From NCBI GenBank assembly GCA_017880905.1, contig JADGRO010000035.1, positions 1 to 64,000 on the forward strand: a DNA stretch of 64,000 nucleotides, written 5' to 3'. Position numbers and translations under genes: made by a program. Of this stretch, positions 45,972-55,683 are shown piece after piece. Numbering within the stretch: the stretch's first letter is position 1; every line of letters begins with the position of its first letter. Below the pieces are notes generated by a model, which saw nothing but the letters and a program-made list of their open reading frames with translations, ran no database searches and was not told the origin of the DNA. The stretch comes from Methylotenera sp. GTDB lineage: Bacteria; Pseudomonadota; Gammaproteobacteria; Burkholderiales; Methylophilaceae.

Positions 45972-47000
45972 ATGCGAACCCAAGATTTTGACTTTTATTT
46001 GCCCGATAACCTCATCGCACAGCATCCTGTAAGCCAGCGTAGCGCCAGTAGATTACTGCATCTAGATGGAAAAACAGGGCAATTGAACGATCGGCAATTT
46101 ATGGAATTACCAAGCTTTTTGACCGCTGGAGATTTACTGGTTTTTAACGATACGCGTGTCATTAAGGCACGCCTATTTGGACACAAAAATACGGGCGGAG
46201 CCATCGAGTTATTGGTTGAGCGCGTATTAGATGCGCACCATGTGCTGGCGCATATTCGCGCCTCGCGTGCACCTAAAATAGGCTCCAAGTTCAAATTAGC
46301 CAACGCTTTTGAAGCAGAAGTGATTAGCCGCAATGACGATTTATTTCATGTGAAATTTTTGAACGGCACTCCAGTGCTAGATTTGTTAGAACGATATGGT
46401 GCCTTGCCATTGCCACCTTATATTACACATGCAGCAGAAGCGGATGACGAAGAACGCTACCAAACCATTTATGCCAAACACGCAGGCGCAGTAGCCGCGC
46501 CCACTGCGGGTTTACATTTTGATGAACTAATGTTGAACAAATTAAATGATAAAAGCATTAATATCGCTTACGTGACTTTGCATGTTGGTGCGGGCACGTT
46601 TCAACCTGTACGGGCTGACAACATAGAAGACCACAAAATGCACAACGAGATTTATCACATTTCGGCCGAAACAGTTGCGATGATTGCAGAAACCAAAATT
46701 AAAGGTGGCAATATTGTTGCTGTCGGCACTACCAGCTTGCGTGCTTTAGAAAGCGCCGCTCAAAACGGCGAACTTATGCATGGACATAGCGAAACCAATA
46801 TTTTCATTACCCCGGGTTTCAGCTTTAAAATAGTCGATAAACTTATAACCAATTTTCATTTACCCAAAAGTACGCTACTCATGTTAGTGTCTGCTTTCGC
46901 GGGGTTTGGGCACGTTAAAAATGCTTATGAACATGCGGTTAAGCAGCAATATAGATTCTTTAGTTATGGCGATGCCATGCTGATAAACAAGGCGGATTGA
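45972..47000 (+). CDS. queA: S-adenosylmethionine:tRNA ribosyltransferase-isomerase
   Basis: Start set at the ATG that begins [20 protein letters not shown], the family N-terminus; the track start at 45927 lies next to the tRNA. 342 aa. Motifs [30 protein letters not shown] and [15 protein letters not shown]. It builds epoxyqueuosine from preQ1-tRNA and SAM, the step after Tgt. The C-terminal [12 protein letters not shown] is also typical. Confidence 0.96.
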   Translation: MRTQDFDFYLPDNLIAQHPVSQRSASRLLHLDGKTGQLNDRQFMELPSFLTAGDLLVFNDTRVIKARLFGHKNTGGAIELLVERVLDAHHVLAHIRASRAPKIGSKFKLANAFEAEVISRNDDLFHVKFLNGTPVLDLLERYGALPLPPYITHAAEADDEERYQTIYAKHAGAVAAPTAGLHFDELMLNKLNDKSINIAYVTLHVGAGTFQPVRADNIEDHKMHNEIYHISAETVAMIAETKIKGGNIVAVGTTSLRALESAAQNGELMHGHSETNIFITPGFSFKIVDKLITNFHLPKSTLLMLVSAFAGFGHVKNAYEHAVKQQYRFFSYGDAMLINKAD

Positions 47001-47083
47001 CGAACTCACTTTGAACTTCATGCGTAAATCTAAACACTAATGTAATTGTTTACATATAAAAAAACCAGGAAGCATTTTGACAT

Positions 47084-47962
47084 ATGAAATTATCCAGGCA
47101 ATTGATCATCAACACATTCATTATCTCTGCATTTAGCAGTATGCCCCTGCAGGCACAAGTGCTATCAGAAGCCGAGCTAAGTATTAAAATTCCACTCGCA
47201 AAAAAATCCACAACGCGCCCCATGACGGTGGCTTATGTACCTAACTTAAAGCGTTATTACATTGCAGATGGCGGCTTAGCGCCAATGGGATCGGAGTCTG
47301 AAGCGCCTACTTCTAAATCGCAAATTCATGCTTACGACGACACAGGCAAATACATCAACTCGGCCCAGCCAGGTTATGACAATCGCTCCATTTATTACAA
47401 CCCAAACACTGGCAAATTAGAGACAATTACCTACAACATTTCTAGCGATGTCGGCTTCTCGCCCAACACCGGCATTTATTCGATTGATTTAAGCGAGACG
47501 GGTGAAGTTAAAGATAGCTCAATTGAAATTATGCAATTTAACCCGGCGTTTGGTTTTGCCAACACAATGCCCTCTTACGATGCCGCCAACAAACGCTATT
47601 TTGCTAAACAAGGAAGAAGCGGCAAAGTGTTTATTGTTGACCCAAAACTCCATGAAAAAGTAGGTGAAATAACGCTCGATCTAGCAAAAGCCGGTGTGGC
47701 GCACGATGACATTAGCGACTGTTTTGCCGCCTACACTGGCGTTAAAGGTGAGGAGTTGTTATTGCTGGATGTTGACCACAAAGCCGCTCTGGTATTTGAT
47801 TTGGCTGGCAATTTTGTTGCCAAAAGTGAATTACCAAAAGATTTAAAACTACACGCACAAAATCATTTTAACGGCTTGGGCTATGCCAATGATATGTTGT
47901 TTGTGTACCATGAAGGTGAAGGCGAGTTTGGCACATATTATGGTTTTAAAATAATAAAATAA
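47084..47962 (+). CDS. secreted orphan protein, beta-propeller-like
   Basis: 292 aa. Signal peptide (ends around SSMPLQA). The mature protein alternates short strands and Tyr/Asn/Gly loops, with repeated phrases such as KRYYIADGG, GYDNRSIYYNPNTGK, NKRYFAKQGRSGKVFIVDP and ALVFDLAGNFV, spaced roughly 45-55 residues, as in NHL or Kelch-type propellers. I recognise no named family. The ATG is 11 nt after AGGA. It is monocistronic, ending at a 13-bp terminator. Function unknown. Confidence 0.6.
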   Translation: MKLSRQLIINTFIISAFSSMPLQAQVLSEAELSIKIPLAKKSTTRPMTVAYVPNLKRYYIADGGLAPMGSESEAPTSKSQIHAYDDTGKYINSAQPGYDNRSIYYNPNTGKLETITYNISSDVGFSPNTGIYSIDLSETGEVKDSSIEIMQFNPAFGFANTMPSYDAANKRYFAKQGRSGKVFIVDPKLHEKVGEITLDLAKAGVAHDDISDCFAAYTGVKGEELLLLDVDHKAALVFDLAGNFVAKSELPKDLKLHAQNHFNGLGYANDMLFVYHEGEGEFGTYYGFKIIK

Positions 47963-47976
47963 TCAGCAGCGAAAAT

Positions 47977-48008
47977 AAAAAAACCGCATTCTTACATGCG
48001 GTTTTTTT
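47977..48008. terminator. bidirectional intrinsic terminator
   Basis: AAAAAAACCGCAT (47977-47989) pairs with ATGCGGTTTTTTT (47996-48008) around TCTTAC, with T7 on both strands. It serves both convergent genes (47962 and 48035). Confidence 0.9.
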
Positions 48009-48034
48009 ATTTTAAACAGTTTAAATTAAACTAT

Positions 48035-48538
48035 TTATTTACTTATCATGCCTGCTAATTTACCTGAAAGCATGCCAAACACTGCGCCTAGCACTACAGA
48101 TAATGCCACTAGTAACACTGGATTTGTCATGTTCATTGCTGTAGAGCTGCCTGCGCCAGTTGTTTGCAATGCGTAACCTGCTGTTGCAGCGTAGCCATAT
48201 ACATTTGCTGGCACTGCTGAAAGCAAGTTGCAACCTGCCACAATCACTAACAAGAACACAGTAGCTGCAATGTAAACGGCTGGGCCTGCTGCACCTGCCA
48301 AGCCTAATGGATTATGGCCTACCAAAGCCAGCGCAACGCCTGCAATTACTGCACCGTAAATCATCCCTGCGATAGTCTTTTGTAATGCGGCAGTATCTGC
48401 ACCCAAAGCAAAGTAGCAACCCCAAGCAATAAAACCTGCCCAAACTAATACGTAACCAGCTAATGGGCCTAAAGCCAAAAATGCCCAAACGCCACCTAAA
48501 ACTGCAATACTTACTGCCAATCCTGTTAACTTCGACAT
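48035..48538 (-). CDS. DUF1097-like small membrane protein
   Basis: 167 aa with five or six Gly/Ala-rich transmembrane helices covering nearly the whole length. The segments ADTAALQKTIAGMIYGAVIAG and LVIVAGCNLLSAVPANVYGYAATAGYAL match the DUF1097 (YcdZ-like) pattern. Function not known. The ATG has GGGGAGAAAAG; the distant promoter carries repeated CTAGACTTA words, so regulation by a dimeric repressor is likely. Its high Gly/Ala content differs from its neighbours. Confidence 0.62.
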   Translation of the reverse strand: MSKLTGLAVSIAVLGGVWAFLALGPLAGYVLVWAGFIAWGCYFALGADTAALQKTIAGMIYGAVIAGVALALVGHNPLGLAGAAGPAVYIAATVFLLVIVAGCNLLSAVPANVYGYAATAGYALQTTGAGSSTAMNMTNPVLLVALSVVLGAVFGMLSGKLAGMISK

Positions 48539-48657
48539 ACTTTTCTCCCCAAATTAAAGGTAAAACTCTTGTAAAAATAATGTATTGAGAATTACAGCCA
48601 GTAACTTTAGTTTGGCAGCGCTACGATGAATCAGTGAGCAACACCAACTTCAATCAG

Positions 48658-48700
48658 CTAGACTTAGCGCAGTCTAGACTTATTTTGATTAATTTGACAA
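48658..48700 (-). promoter_or_regulatory. promoter and operator-like repeats for the DUF1097 gene
   Basis: Minus strand: TTGTCA (48700-48695), 18 nt, TAGACT (48676-48671). The -10 lies in a palindrome AGTCTAGACT (48671-48680), and CTAGACTTA occurs twice (48658-48666 and 48674-48682) 16 bp apart. CTAGACT and AGTCTAG also form an inverted pair. A regulator site over the promoter is inferred; the ATG is about 120 bp downstream. Confidence 0.5.
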
Positions 48701-48760
48701 GTGTTTTTTTGCAGAATTTAGAAAGTTTTTTTATTTATCTATATTGAAATTGGGTTAGAT

Positions 48761-49369
48761 TTAGCTGATTTTTGTGTGGTATTCCCAATTTCTACGCCAT
48801 GCACCCACCACTAAATTGGGGTATTGCGGTTGGCCTAAACTGCCATTATAACGGCCTAGTGCGCGGTATAAATCGCCATGCTCCATATCCAAATAATGGC
48901 GCAAAATCGTACAGCCATAGCGCAAATTAAGTCGTAAATGAAATAAATTGTGTTCTGGGTTACCGATACTTCTTACCCAAAATGGCATCACTTGCATATA
49001 ACCGCGTGCGCCGACGGTAGAAACTGCGTATTTTTTAAACCCGCTTTCGACCTGAATTAAGCCGAGAACCAACTGTGGATCCAGCCCTGCACGCGTCGCT
49101 TCATAATGCACAGATCTTAAAAAATCTTCACGGTAAACTGGGTCGGGTAAACGCTTTTCTAAGCGCTGGGACATCTCATCAAGCCAAGCCCGACCTTCCG
49201 TTTGACTAGCAAACATCAATTTTGGCACAGCCAAATCACTGATCGATTTTTGCATCATCGACTTAACGCTATTTGAAAGTGGCTCTTCAATTTGATTACC
49301 GGCATGACATATAGATGCCGCACCAATCAAAAATAGCAGATAAAGTTTTTGTATAATATGTTTAATCAT
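48761..49369 (-). CDS. lytic transglycosylase (SLT family)
   Basis: 202 aa, signal peptide at 1-23. Catalytic SLT core with [15 protein letters not shown], where Glu is the acid, and [12 protein letters not shown], then [15 protein letters not shown] and [14 protein letters not shown]. It cleaves peptidoglycan to anhydromuropeptides in the periplasm. Its first 8 bp overlap the 3' end of proS, suggesting coupling. Confidence 0.92.
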   Translation of the reverse strand: MIKHIIQKLYLLFLIGAASICHAGNQIEEPLSNSVKSMMQKSISDLAVPKLMFASQTEGRAWLDEMSQRLEKRLPDPVYREDFLRSVHYEATRAGLDPQLVLGLIQVESGFKKYAVSTVGARGYMQVMPFWVRSIGNPEHNLFHLRLNLRYGCTILRHYLDMEHGDLYRALGRYNGSLGQPQYPNLVVGAWRRNWEYHTKIS

Positions 49370-51074
49370 TCATCGCAGACTTAATAAAATTTATTATGTC
49401 TATTACAAGCAAATTCTGTGCCGCAGATGCACTCCTCGCTTTATATTCCACTTTACCTTCTGCAAGCCCACGCTCGCCCAGCACAATTCGATGCGGAATT
49501 CCCATTAAATCGCTCTCGGCAAACATCACGCCAGGCCGCTCTCCGCGGTCATCCAGCAATACGTCTATGCTGGCTTTTTTAAAATCTTCATAAAGCTGAT
49601 TCGCAGTATTTTTCACTAATTCACTTTTATCCATGCCAATCGAGCAAATCACCACCTCAAACGGCGCCATGCTGAGTGGGAAAATAATGCCTTTTTCGTC
49701 ACTTCCTTGCTCAATCGCGGCACCTACAATGCGCGAAACGCCGATACCATAGCAACCCATTTCCATCACCTGTGATTGACCACTTTCATCCAAAAACGTT
49801 GCATTCATGGCTTTAGCATATTTAGTCCGAAGTTGAAAAATATGCCCAACCTCAATGCCGCGGCACAAACTGAGTTTTCCTTTGCCATCTGGGCTGGCAT
49901 CGCCTTCCACCACATTGCGAATATCAGCAACTAAACTTGGTTCAGGCAAATCACGACCAAAATTGACATTGCTCAAATGGTATTTTGGTTTATTCGCACC
50001 ACACACAAAATCACTCATTTGCGTGACAGCTCTATCGGCAATTACCGTCACACTTTTACTCAAGCCGACTGGGCCAATAAAACCTGGCGGGCAATTCAAG
50101 TTAGCGCGAATTTCTTCTTCAGTTGCAAATCTAAACTCGCTCAAGCCAGCTAATTTGCCCACTTTCACTTCGTTCAAATTGTGGTCACCGCGCAGCAAAG
50201 CTAAGTAAAACTCGTCTTTTGCTATCAATGCAATCGCTTTCACCGTGTGCTCTATACTTATTCCCAGCAGCTTTGCCACATCTTCACAAACGGTCTGTTT
50301 TGGCGTTTCAACTTCACGCATGGCATTGCTGGAAGGCGCTCTAGTGCTGGTTGGTGGCAATGCCTCTGCAAGCTCCACATTAGCCGCATAATCTGAATTT
50401 TCGCAATACGCCAACGCGTCTTCACCGCTATCCGTCAGCACATGAAATTCTTGCGAACCGTCGCCGCCTATAGCACCACTATCGGCTTTTACTGCACGAA
50501 ACTTTAAACCAAGCCGCGTAAAAATATTACTGTAAGTTTGATACATTTGGGCATAAGTTTTTTGCAGTGATTCAAAATTGGTGTGGAAAGAATAAGCATC
50601 TTTCATCATAAATTCGCGCGCGCGCATCACGCCAAACCGCGGACGAATTTCGTCACGAAATTTGGTTTGAATTTGATAAAAATTAAGTGGTAATTGCCTG
50701 TAGCTATTGATTTCGCGACGCACAATGTCGGTAATTACTTCCTCATGCGTGGGGCCAAAACAATAATCACGTTCATGCCTATCTTTAATTTTAAGCATTT
50801 GCGGCCCAAACACCGCCCAGCGGCCGGTTTCATCCCACAACTCTTTAGGTTGCACAGCGGGCATCAATAATTCCAATGCGCCAGCCTTGTTCATTTCATC
50901 GCGGATAATATTTTCGACTTTGCGTAGAACTCTTAATCCGAGCGGCATCCAGCTATAAAGCCCATTGCCAAGCTTTTTAATCAAACCAGCGCGCACCATG
51001 AGTTTGTGCGAAATCAGTTCGGCATCGGTGGGAGCTTCTTTTTGGGTGGCAATAAAAAATTGGGAGGCGCGCAT
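49362..51074 (-). CDS. proS: prolyl-tRNA synthetase (bacterial type with INS domain)
   Basis: 570 aa. Class II motifs: motif 1 around [23 protein letters not shown], motif 2 [25 protein letters not shown], and motif 3 [14 protein letters not shown]. The INS editing domain (about 225-385, YbaK-like) lies between motifs 2 and 3, and an anticodon-binding domain closes the protein ([10 protein letters not shown] onward). Charges tRNA-Pro. Overlaps the transglycosylase start by 8 bp. Confidence 0.97.
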   Translation of the reverse strand: MRASQFFIATQKEAPTDAELISHKLMVRAGLIKKLGNGLYSWMPLGLRVLRKVENIIRDEMNKAGALELLMPAVQPKELWDETGRWAVFGPQMLKIKDRHERDYCFGPTHEEVITDIVRREINSYRQLPLNFYQIQTKFRDEIRPRFGVMRAREFMMKDAYSFHTNFESLQKTYAQMYQTYSNIFTRLGLKFRAVKADSGAIGGDGSQEFHVLTDSGEDALAYCENSDYAANVELAEALPPTSTRAPSSNAMREVETPKQTVCEDVAKLLGISIEHTVKAIALIAKDEFYLALLRGDHNLNEVKVGKLAGLSEFRFATEEEIRANLNCPPGFIGPVGLSKSVTVIADRAVTQMSDFVCGANKPKYHLSNVNFGRDLPEPSLVADIRNVVEGDASPDGKGKLSLCRGIEVGHIFQLRTKYAKAMNATFLDESGQSQVMEMGCYGIGVSRIVGAAIEQGSDEKGIIFPLSMAPFEVVICSIGMDKSELVKNTANQLYEDFKKASIDVLLDDRGERPGVMFAESDLMGIPHRIVLGERGLAEGKVEYKARSASAAQNLLVIDIINFIKSAMND

Positions 51075-51139
51075 GTTGGTGACAATTATTAACGAAAAGC
51101 GAATTTTATAGGGAAACCCACGCTAAGTCAGCAATTGCC

Positions 51140-51796
51140 TTAATTTTGTGGATTGCTAACTTTAAGAGTTCGCGGTTTGCCGATTGGACTATCGGCTGGC
51201 TTGTAACCTGATTTCCATAGCGAGAAAGGCACGATAACCGCAGGAGCACCATTATCGTAGAACCAGCTATCTACTGCATATTTGTCACCAGTTTTAATGT
51301 CATGCATCACCGCTGTGGTATGCGGCCAGCCAGTAAAAAAGAAGTTTCGCGTACGCATATCTTCAATCTCATGAAACTGCATGAAACCATTTGATTTAAG
51401 CAGGCGCATGTAAGTCGTGGTGTTAATCGCCTCGTCATTGCAATCCAATTGTCCGGGTATATCTCCATTACCAAATGTACCGGCAAGATCGGCTGAAGTG
51501 CCATTTTTTGCACCGACAATCTGCTCCAACACGCCAATCGCCTTGCTAATTTGCTGCCGCTCTTCGCTGGCGTTGTTTGCTTTGATTTTAAATATTTGCA
51601 CGACACTATTCCACTCTGATTCACTGATAGAAAGCTGATTAGATTGCGCGCAACCGCCGCCTTGACACACTTCGAACTGGTTTAAACTGGGCGTTTGGCG
51701 AAAAATACGTGAGATATCTGTGAGCGCTGCCTGCGCGGATGTACTGAAATAAAACACTAAAAGACTAAAAAATAAGCGGTTTATTAGAAATTTCAT
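51140..51796 (-). CDS. secreted transglutaminase-like candidate protein
   Basis: 218 aa. Signal peptide MKFLINRLFFSLLVFYFSTSAQA. The order LDCNDEAINTTTYMRLL, then GWPHTTAVMHD, then DKYAVDSWF gives Cys, His and Asp in the sequence used by transglutaminase-like and BTLCP cysteine peptidases (about 118, 157 and 174). I do not recognise a named family. Its first 32 bp overlap the upstream TPM gene and no Shine-Dalgarno is seen, so it is probably coupled to the LemA-TPM operon and acts in the periplasm. Confidence 0.55.
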   Translation of the reverse strand: MKFLINRLFFSLLVFYFSTSAQAALTDISRIFRQTPSLNQFEVCQGGGCAQSNQLSISESEWNSVVQIFKIKANNASEERQQISKAIGVLEQIVGAKNGTSADLAGTFGNGDIPGQLDCNDEAINTTTYMRLLKSNGFMQFHEIEDMRTRNFFFTGWPHTTAVMHDIKTGDKYAVDSWFYDNGAPAVIVPFSLWKSGYKPADSPIGKPRTLKVSNPQN

Positions 51797-52274
51797 TTTT
51801 TTTAGCGCCAGTTAACGGAAAATGCTGCTCTAAAACTGCGCCAATTTTATCAATACCATGTAAAACGCCAGCTTCAAACTCACTTTTTCTAAATAAATCT
51901 TCCATCTCGCGACAGATTTTCTCCCAACCATCATGCCCAACATGCTTATCTATACCGCGATCCGCAACAATTTCCACATCGCGATCCGCCAGCAACAAAT
52001 AAATCAACACGCCATTATTGAGTTCCGTATCCCAAATATTTAAACGTCCAAATAGCTCTATCGCGCGTTTTTTTGGCGTTTTTTTGTAGAAAATTTCCAT
52101 TGGATGCAAGCCAGATTCCATTACCATCCGGATTTCACCCGCATGTTTTTTCTCGCTCGCCGCAATAGCTTTTTCAATTTCGAACAAAGCAATCGCCGAA
52201 AGATGACGATTGACTTGCCAAGGATGGCTGAAAAAATGCTTAAAGAATCGACAGACCGAATTCGCTTTTTTCAT
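51765..52274 (-). CDS. TPM domain protein (TLP18.3/Psb32-like)
   Basis: Start set at ATG 52274, overlapping the stop of the gene before (TGATG); the track start is a GTG. 169 aa, no signal peptide. The TPM fold has IEKAIAASEKKHAGEIRMVMESGL near residue 35, then WDTELNNGVLIYLLLADRDVEIVADRGI and the acid-rich helix GWEKICREMEDLF. TPM domains bind phosphate or metals and are linked to membrane quality control. Cytoplasmic or peripheral, with a membrane partner encoded upstream. Confidence 0.8.
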   Translation of the reverse strand: MKKANSVCRFFKHFFSHPWQVNRHLSAIALFEIEKAIAASEKKHAGEIRMVMESGLHPMEIFYKKTPKKRAIELFGRLNIWDTELNNGVLIYLLLADRDVEIVADRGIDKHVGHDGWEKICREMEDLFRKSEFEAGVLHGIDKIGAVLEQHFPLTGAKKNEISNKPLIF

Positions 52275-53149
52275 CACCAGCCCCCAGAAGCTCCACCACC
52301 GCCAAACCCACCGCCACCGCCGCCCCAGTTACTAGAACTGCCGCCGCCACTCCAGCCACCGCCGCTAGTAGGATAGCCTCTACCACCATACCCATTAATG
52401 CCACGCCCACCCATCATGGTGAAAAAGAATGCAACAACGCCAAAGATAGCCGCGCTGCCTAAAGCCATGCCTAATAACCAAACCACGCCACCTACCAGAC
52501 CGCCATTTAGGGCACTGCCAAAAAATGTGCCAAGCATACTACGTAAAAACAGGCCAGTTACTAAGGCGCCAAACAACAAAACTGGCAGCAGACTATCTAT
52601 GTTTCTTCCACTAGACTCGAGGTTAGTTGGTTCTGGCAATGGCTCTCCATCTACCAGACCGATTAACTTATCAACGCCAGAATCCAGCCCGCCAAAAAAA
52701 TCACCTTGCTTAAATTTAGGTGTGATGATCTCAGAAATCACGCGCTTGGCGGTTAAATCCGGAATCGCGCCTTCTAAGCCATAACCCACTTCGATACGTA
52801 TTTTGTGGTCATCTTTCGCAACCAATAGCAGCAAGCCATCGTCGATTTTTTTGCGTCCTAGCTTCCATTTTTCTACTACACGAATTGAATATTGTGCAAT
52901 GTCTTCAGGTTGCGTGGTGGGCACCATCAGCAGCGCAATCTGGCTACCTTTTTTTGCTTCAAAAGCAGCGAGTTTCTGTTCTAGCTGCGCTTGTTCGACT
53001 TGCGAAAGAGTTTGCGTTAAATCGGTAACATGAGATTTGAGTTCAGGTACAGCAACAAGCTCGGCCCGCGCCAAGTACGATACAAACAGCAGCATCGCAC
53101 AAAGCGCATAAACACTAGCTTTCAGGCCAGTTTTTAATTGTTGAAACAC
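52274..53149 (-). CDS. TPM domain membrane protein, YgcG-like
   Basis: 291 aa. Signal peptide, TPM domain (about 38-160, QVEQAQLEQKLAAFEAKKGSQIA and DDGLLLLVAKDDHKIRIEVGYGLEG), two or three transmembrane helices (about 187-245), and a Gly/Ser-rich tail (SGGGWSGGGSSSNWGGGGGG) typical of YgcG-type proteins. Encoded 21 bp after the LemA gene, the usual pair; possibly a membrane-proteostasis or envelope module. Confidence 0.88.
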   Translation of the reverse strand: MFQQLKTGLKASVYALCAMLLFVSYLARAELVAVPELKSHVTDLTQTLSQVEQAQLEQKLAAFEAKKGSQIALLMVPTTQPEDIAQYSIRVVEKWKLGRKKIDDGLLLLVAKDDHKIRIEVGYGLEGAIPDLTAKRVISEIITPKFKQGDFFGGLDSGVDKLIGLVDGEPLPEPTNLESSGRNIDSLLPVLLFGALVTGLFLRSMLGTFFGSALNGGLVGGVVWLLGMALGSAAIFGVVAFFFTMMGGRGINGYGGRGYPTSGGGWSGGGSSSNWGGGGGGFGGGGASGGW

Positions 53150-53170
53150 AGAAAAAATGTAAAATCTAAC

Positions 53171-53770
53171 TTATTTTTTATCACCAAACTCTACCTTTGG
53201 CGCAATCGAAATTTCTTTCTCATTTTCCACTGTAAAACTTGGCTTAGTTTTATAACCAAACATCATCGCGGTTAAATTATTGGGGAAGCTACGTATCGCG
53301 ACGTTATATTCCTTAATGGTTTCAATATAACGATTACGCGCCACTGTCACGCGATTTTCTGTACCTTCTAGCTGCGCTTGTAAGTCTCTAAAGCCTTGGT
53401 CGGCCTTCAGGTTTGGATAATTTTCCGAAACCGCCATTAAATGTGACAACGCTTGCGTTAATTGACCTTGCGCCGCTTGATATTTTGCAAAGGCTGCCGG
53501 GTCATTTAAAACCTCAGGAGTAACTTGCATACTGCCCACTTTTGAGCGCGCTTCCGCAACCTCAGTCAATACTTTTTCTTCGTGTTCTGCATAGCCTTTT
53601 ACGGTAGCTACCAAGTTAGGCACCAAATCTGCGCGACGTTGGTACTGGTTAAGCACCTCAGACCAGCTCGCTTTGGCTTCTTCATCCAAGCTTTGAAATT
53701 TGTTGTAGCCGCAGCCCGTTAAAGCCAACATCAAAAAGATAACTGCGATTTTAGAGAATAAATTTTTCAT
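53171..53770 (-). CDS. lemA: LemA family lipoprotein
   Basis: 199 aa. Lipobox LTGCGYNKF (Cys at residue 20), then the long helical LemA domain with LNQYQRRADLVPNLVATVKGYAEHEEKVL and ARNRYIETIKEYNVAIRSFPNNL. The usual first gene of LemA-TPM operons. Membrane-associated, function unclear. Separated from the type-4 UDG gene by 58 bp. Confidence 0.92.
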   Translation of the reverse strand: MKNLFSKIAVIFLMLALTGCGYNKFQSLDEEAKASWSEVLNQYQRRADLVPNLVATVKGYAEHEEKVLTEVAEARSKVGSMQVTPEVLNDPAAFAKYQAAQGQLTQALSHLMAVSENYPNLKADQGFRDLQAQLEGTENRVTVARNRYIETIKEYNVAIRSFPNNLTAMMFGYKTKPSFTVENEKEISIAPKVEFGDKK

Positions 53771-53828
53771 GGTTGTCCTTCAAAAGAAAAGTTGAGCATA
53801 TTTAAGTATATTGCGTTCATTCGTTTAA

Positions 53829-54530
53829 TTACAAGCTTTGCATCGTCGATTTTGCCAAACACAAATCATCCCATGCTTTAGCTTTATCTGCCAAGTTGCG
53901 CAACAAATAGGCGGGATGATACGTCACAATAACTGGAACGCCACAATAATGGTGTAACTTACCGCGCATGCTAGTGACTGTGGCGTCTGAATTAAGCAAT
54001 GACTGTGCGGCAAATTTACCTAAGGCAATAATCAATTTTGGTTTGATTAGCTCAACCTGACGTTTCAAATATGGGTCGCATTGAATTACTTCTTCACCAT
54101 GTGGGTCGCGATTTTCAGGCGGACGACATTTCAACACATTGGCAATATAGACATTCTCACCGCGCTTTAACTCAATCGCCGCCAACATATTATCCAACAA
54201 TTTGCCAGCTCGCCCAACAAAAGGCTCGCCGCGCTTATCTTCCTCAGCACCAGGCGCCTCACCAATAATCAGCCAATCTGCATTTTCATCGCCTACACCA
54301 AATACGGTTTGTGTGCGCGTTTTGGCGAGCCCGCAGGCTTGACAATCTTTAACGCAAGCCTGCAAAGCTTGCCAATCCATAGTTTCAATCGATGCTCTGG
54401 GAGCCAATACCAGTGCGGTCTGCAGGTTGATTGTTTTTTCAGATTTTTCGGCAGGCATAGGCTCTGCGCGTAGCTTCCACACAGGCAACAGCTCTAATTC
54501 TCGCAACATATCTTCTCGCGTCATACTCAT
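53829..54530 (-). CDS. type 4 uracil-DNA glycosylase
   Basis: Start set at ATG 54530, which overlaps the rimI stop (ATGA); the track start adds 29 residues read inside rimI. 233 aa. Fe-S ligands CQACGLAK (about 65) and [13 protein letters not shown] with a later Cys, motif [21 protein letters not shown] and motif B HPAYLLRN. It removes uracil from DNA. Coupled to rimI in a rimI-UDG unit common in proteobacteria. Confidence 0.93.
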   Translation of the reverse strand: MSMTREDMLRELELLPVWKLRAEPMPAEKSEKTINLQTALVLAPRASIETMDWQALQACVKDCQACGLAKTRTQTVFGVGDENADWLIIGEAPGAEEDKRGEPFVGRAGKLLDNMLAAIELKRGENVYIANVLKCRPPENRDPHGEEVIQCDPYLKRQVELIKPKLIIALGKFAAQSLLNSDATVTSMRGKLHHYCGVPVIVTYHPAYLLRNLADKAKAWDDLCLAKSTMQSL

Positions 54531-54997
54531 AGCGCCAATCCCATTAAAACTGCGTCCTCGCGACCACTTTGAGTATGGCATGCTGGATAATAACTGCGAC
54601 GTGTAGCCATTTCGCAAAACCCCATGTTTTCGTAAAGCGTAATGGCTGAAATGTTACTCGGCCGCACTTCTAAAAACATATTGGTGGCTTTGTGATTTTT
54701 AGCGATTTGTAGCATGTGTTCTAACAAATAGCGCCCCAAGCCTTGTTTTTGGCGGGGTTTGGCGATGCTTAAATTAAGCAGATGTGCTTCATCCATCACC
54801 ATCATCATTAAGGCGTAACCAATGATTGTTTGATTTTCTTCCAACACCCATGCGCTGTAGCCAGAATTTAATGAATCGCTAAAATTGCCGCGCGTCCATG
54901 GATGTGAGTAAATAGTGGGTTCGATTTGCATAATCGCATCCAAATCGTCCATCTGCATAGGACGTAAAGACAAATTAGGCTTCAGTTGGGCACTCAT
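54527..54997 (-). CDS. rimI: ribosomal protein S18 N-alanine acetyltransferase
   Basis: 156 aa GNAT enzyme. Acetyl-CoA site RQKQGLGRYLLEHML (about 83) and the C-terminal NMGFCEMATRRSYYPA, as in RimI. It overlaps tsaB (4 bp) upstream and the UDG gene downstream, forming the well-known tsaB-rimI-UDG run. Confidence 0.93.
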   Translation of the reverse strand: MSAQLKPNLSLRPMQMDDLDAIMQIEPTIYSHPWTRGNFSDSLNSGYSAWVLEENQTIIGYALMMMVMDEAHLLNLSIAKPRQKQGLGRYLLEHMLQIAKNHKATNMFLEVRPSNISAITLYENMGFCEMATRRSYYPACHTQSGREDAVLMGLAL

Positions 54998-55683
54998 AAA
55001 CGCAAGCCCTGCTCGCGCTCTTGCGAGGTTAAAGCAACACGGTTGCGAATATAAATCGGCGCAGCCTCTGAGGCTGGTTTTGCCAAACCTGCTACAAAAA
55101 TAGGTTGCGCTAATGTGAGTATCGCCTCCGCACGTGGACTGACTTCTGGCATGGTTTTAATCAAGTTTTCAGCGTAAATTTTACTTAACACTTCGCCATA
55201 AACCGCCCAACCGCCGCCTACGCCAACCCATTCGCTGCCCTCTAGTACTGGAGCAGCCTCTGGCTTGCATACAATTGTTTTACTCACTTCAAACCATTCA
55301 TTATTTTTTTTCTCGAAAGCTGCATGATAACTCTCGCCCATCCGCGCATCCAAACAAGCGATAACTTTATCCTCACCACTTGCCTCAGCCAATGCCATGA
55401 GTGTATTCACCCCGACTACTGGCAAACTTGCGCCAAAGCCTAAGCCCTGCGCCACCCCACAGGCAATACGCACACCGGTAAACGAACCGGGGCCTGCACC
55501 AAAGGCGATACCATTCAAATCTTTCAACTTAACATTCGCTGAATCTAACAGTGCCTGAATTTTTGGCAAAATAAGCTCTGATGCGGCCGTTCCAGCTTGT
55601 TGCTGATGCGAAAATGACTTGTCATCCACCTGTAAAGCAAGTGATAAAAATTCGGTTGAGGTATCGAGTGCGAGGATTTTCAT
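54994..55683 (-). CDS. tsaB: tRNA t6A biosynthesis protein TsaB
   Basis: 229 aa. ASKHA-fold N-terminus MKILALDTSTEFLSLAL and the glycine-rich GPGSFTGVRIACGVAQGLG (about 69). TsaB works with TsaD and TsaE to make threonylcarbamoyl adenosine at A37. Overlaps arfB and rimI by 4 bp each. Confidence 0.94.
   Translation of the reverse strand: MKILALDTSTEFLSLALQVDDKSFSHQQQAGTAASELILPKIQALLDSANVKLKDLNGIAFGAGPGSFTGVRIACGVAQGLGFGASLPVVGVNTLMALAEASGEDKVIACLDARMGESYHAAFEKKNNEWFEVSKTIVCKPEAAPVLEGSEWVGVGGGWAVYGEVLSKIYAENLIKTMPEVSPRAEAILTLAQPIFVAGLAKPASEAAPIYIRNRVALTSQEREQGLRL

Noticed and set aside
45729-46025. 98-aa minus-strand ORF over tRNA-Leu
   Set aside because: It includes the translated tRNA sequence ([16 protein letters not shown]), a common false ORF.
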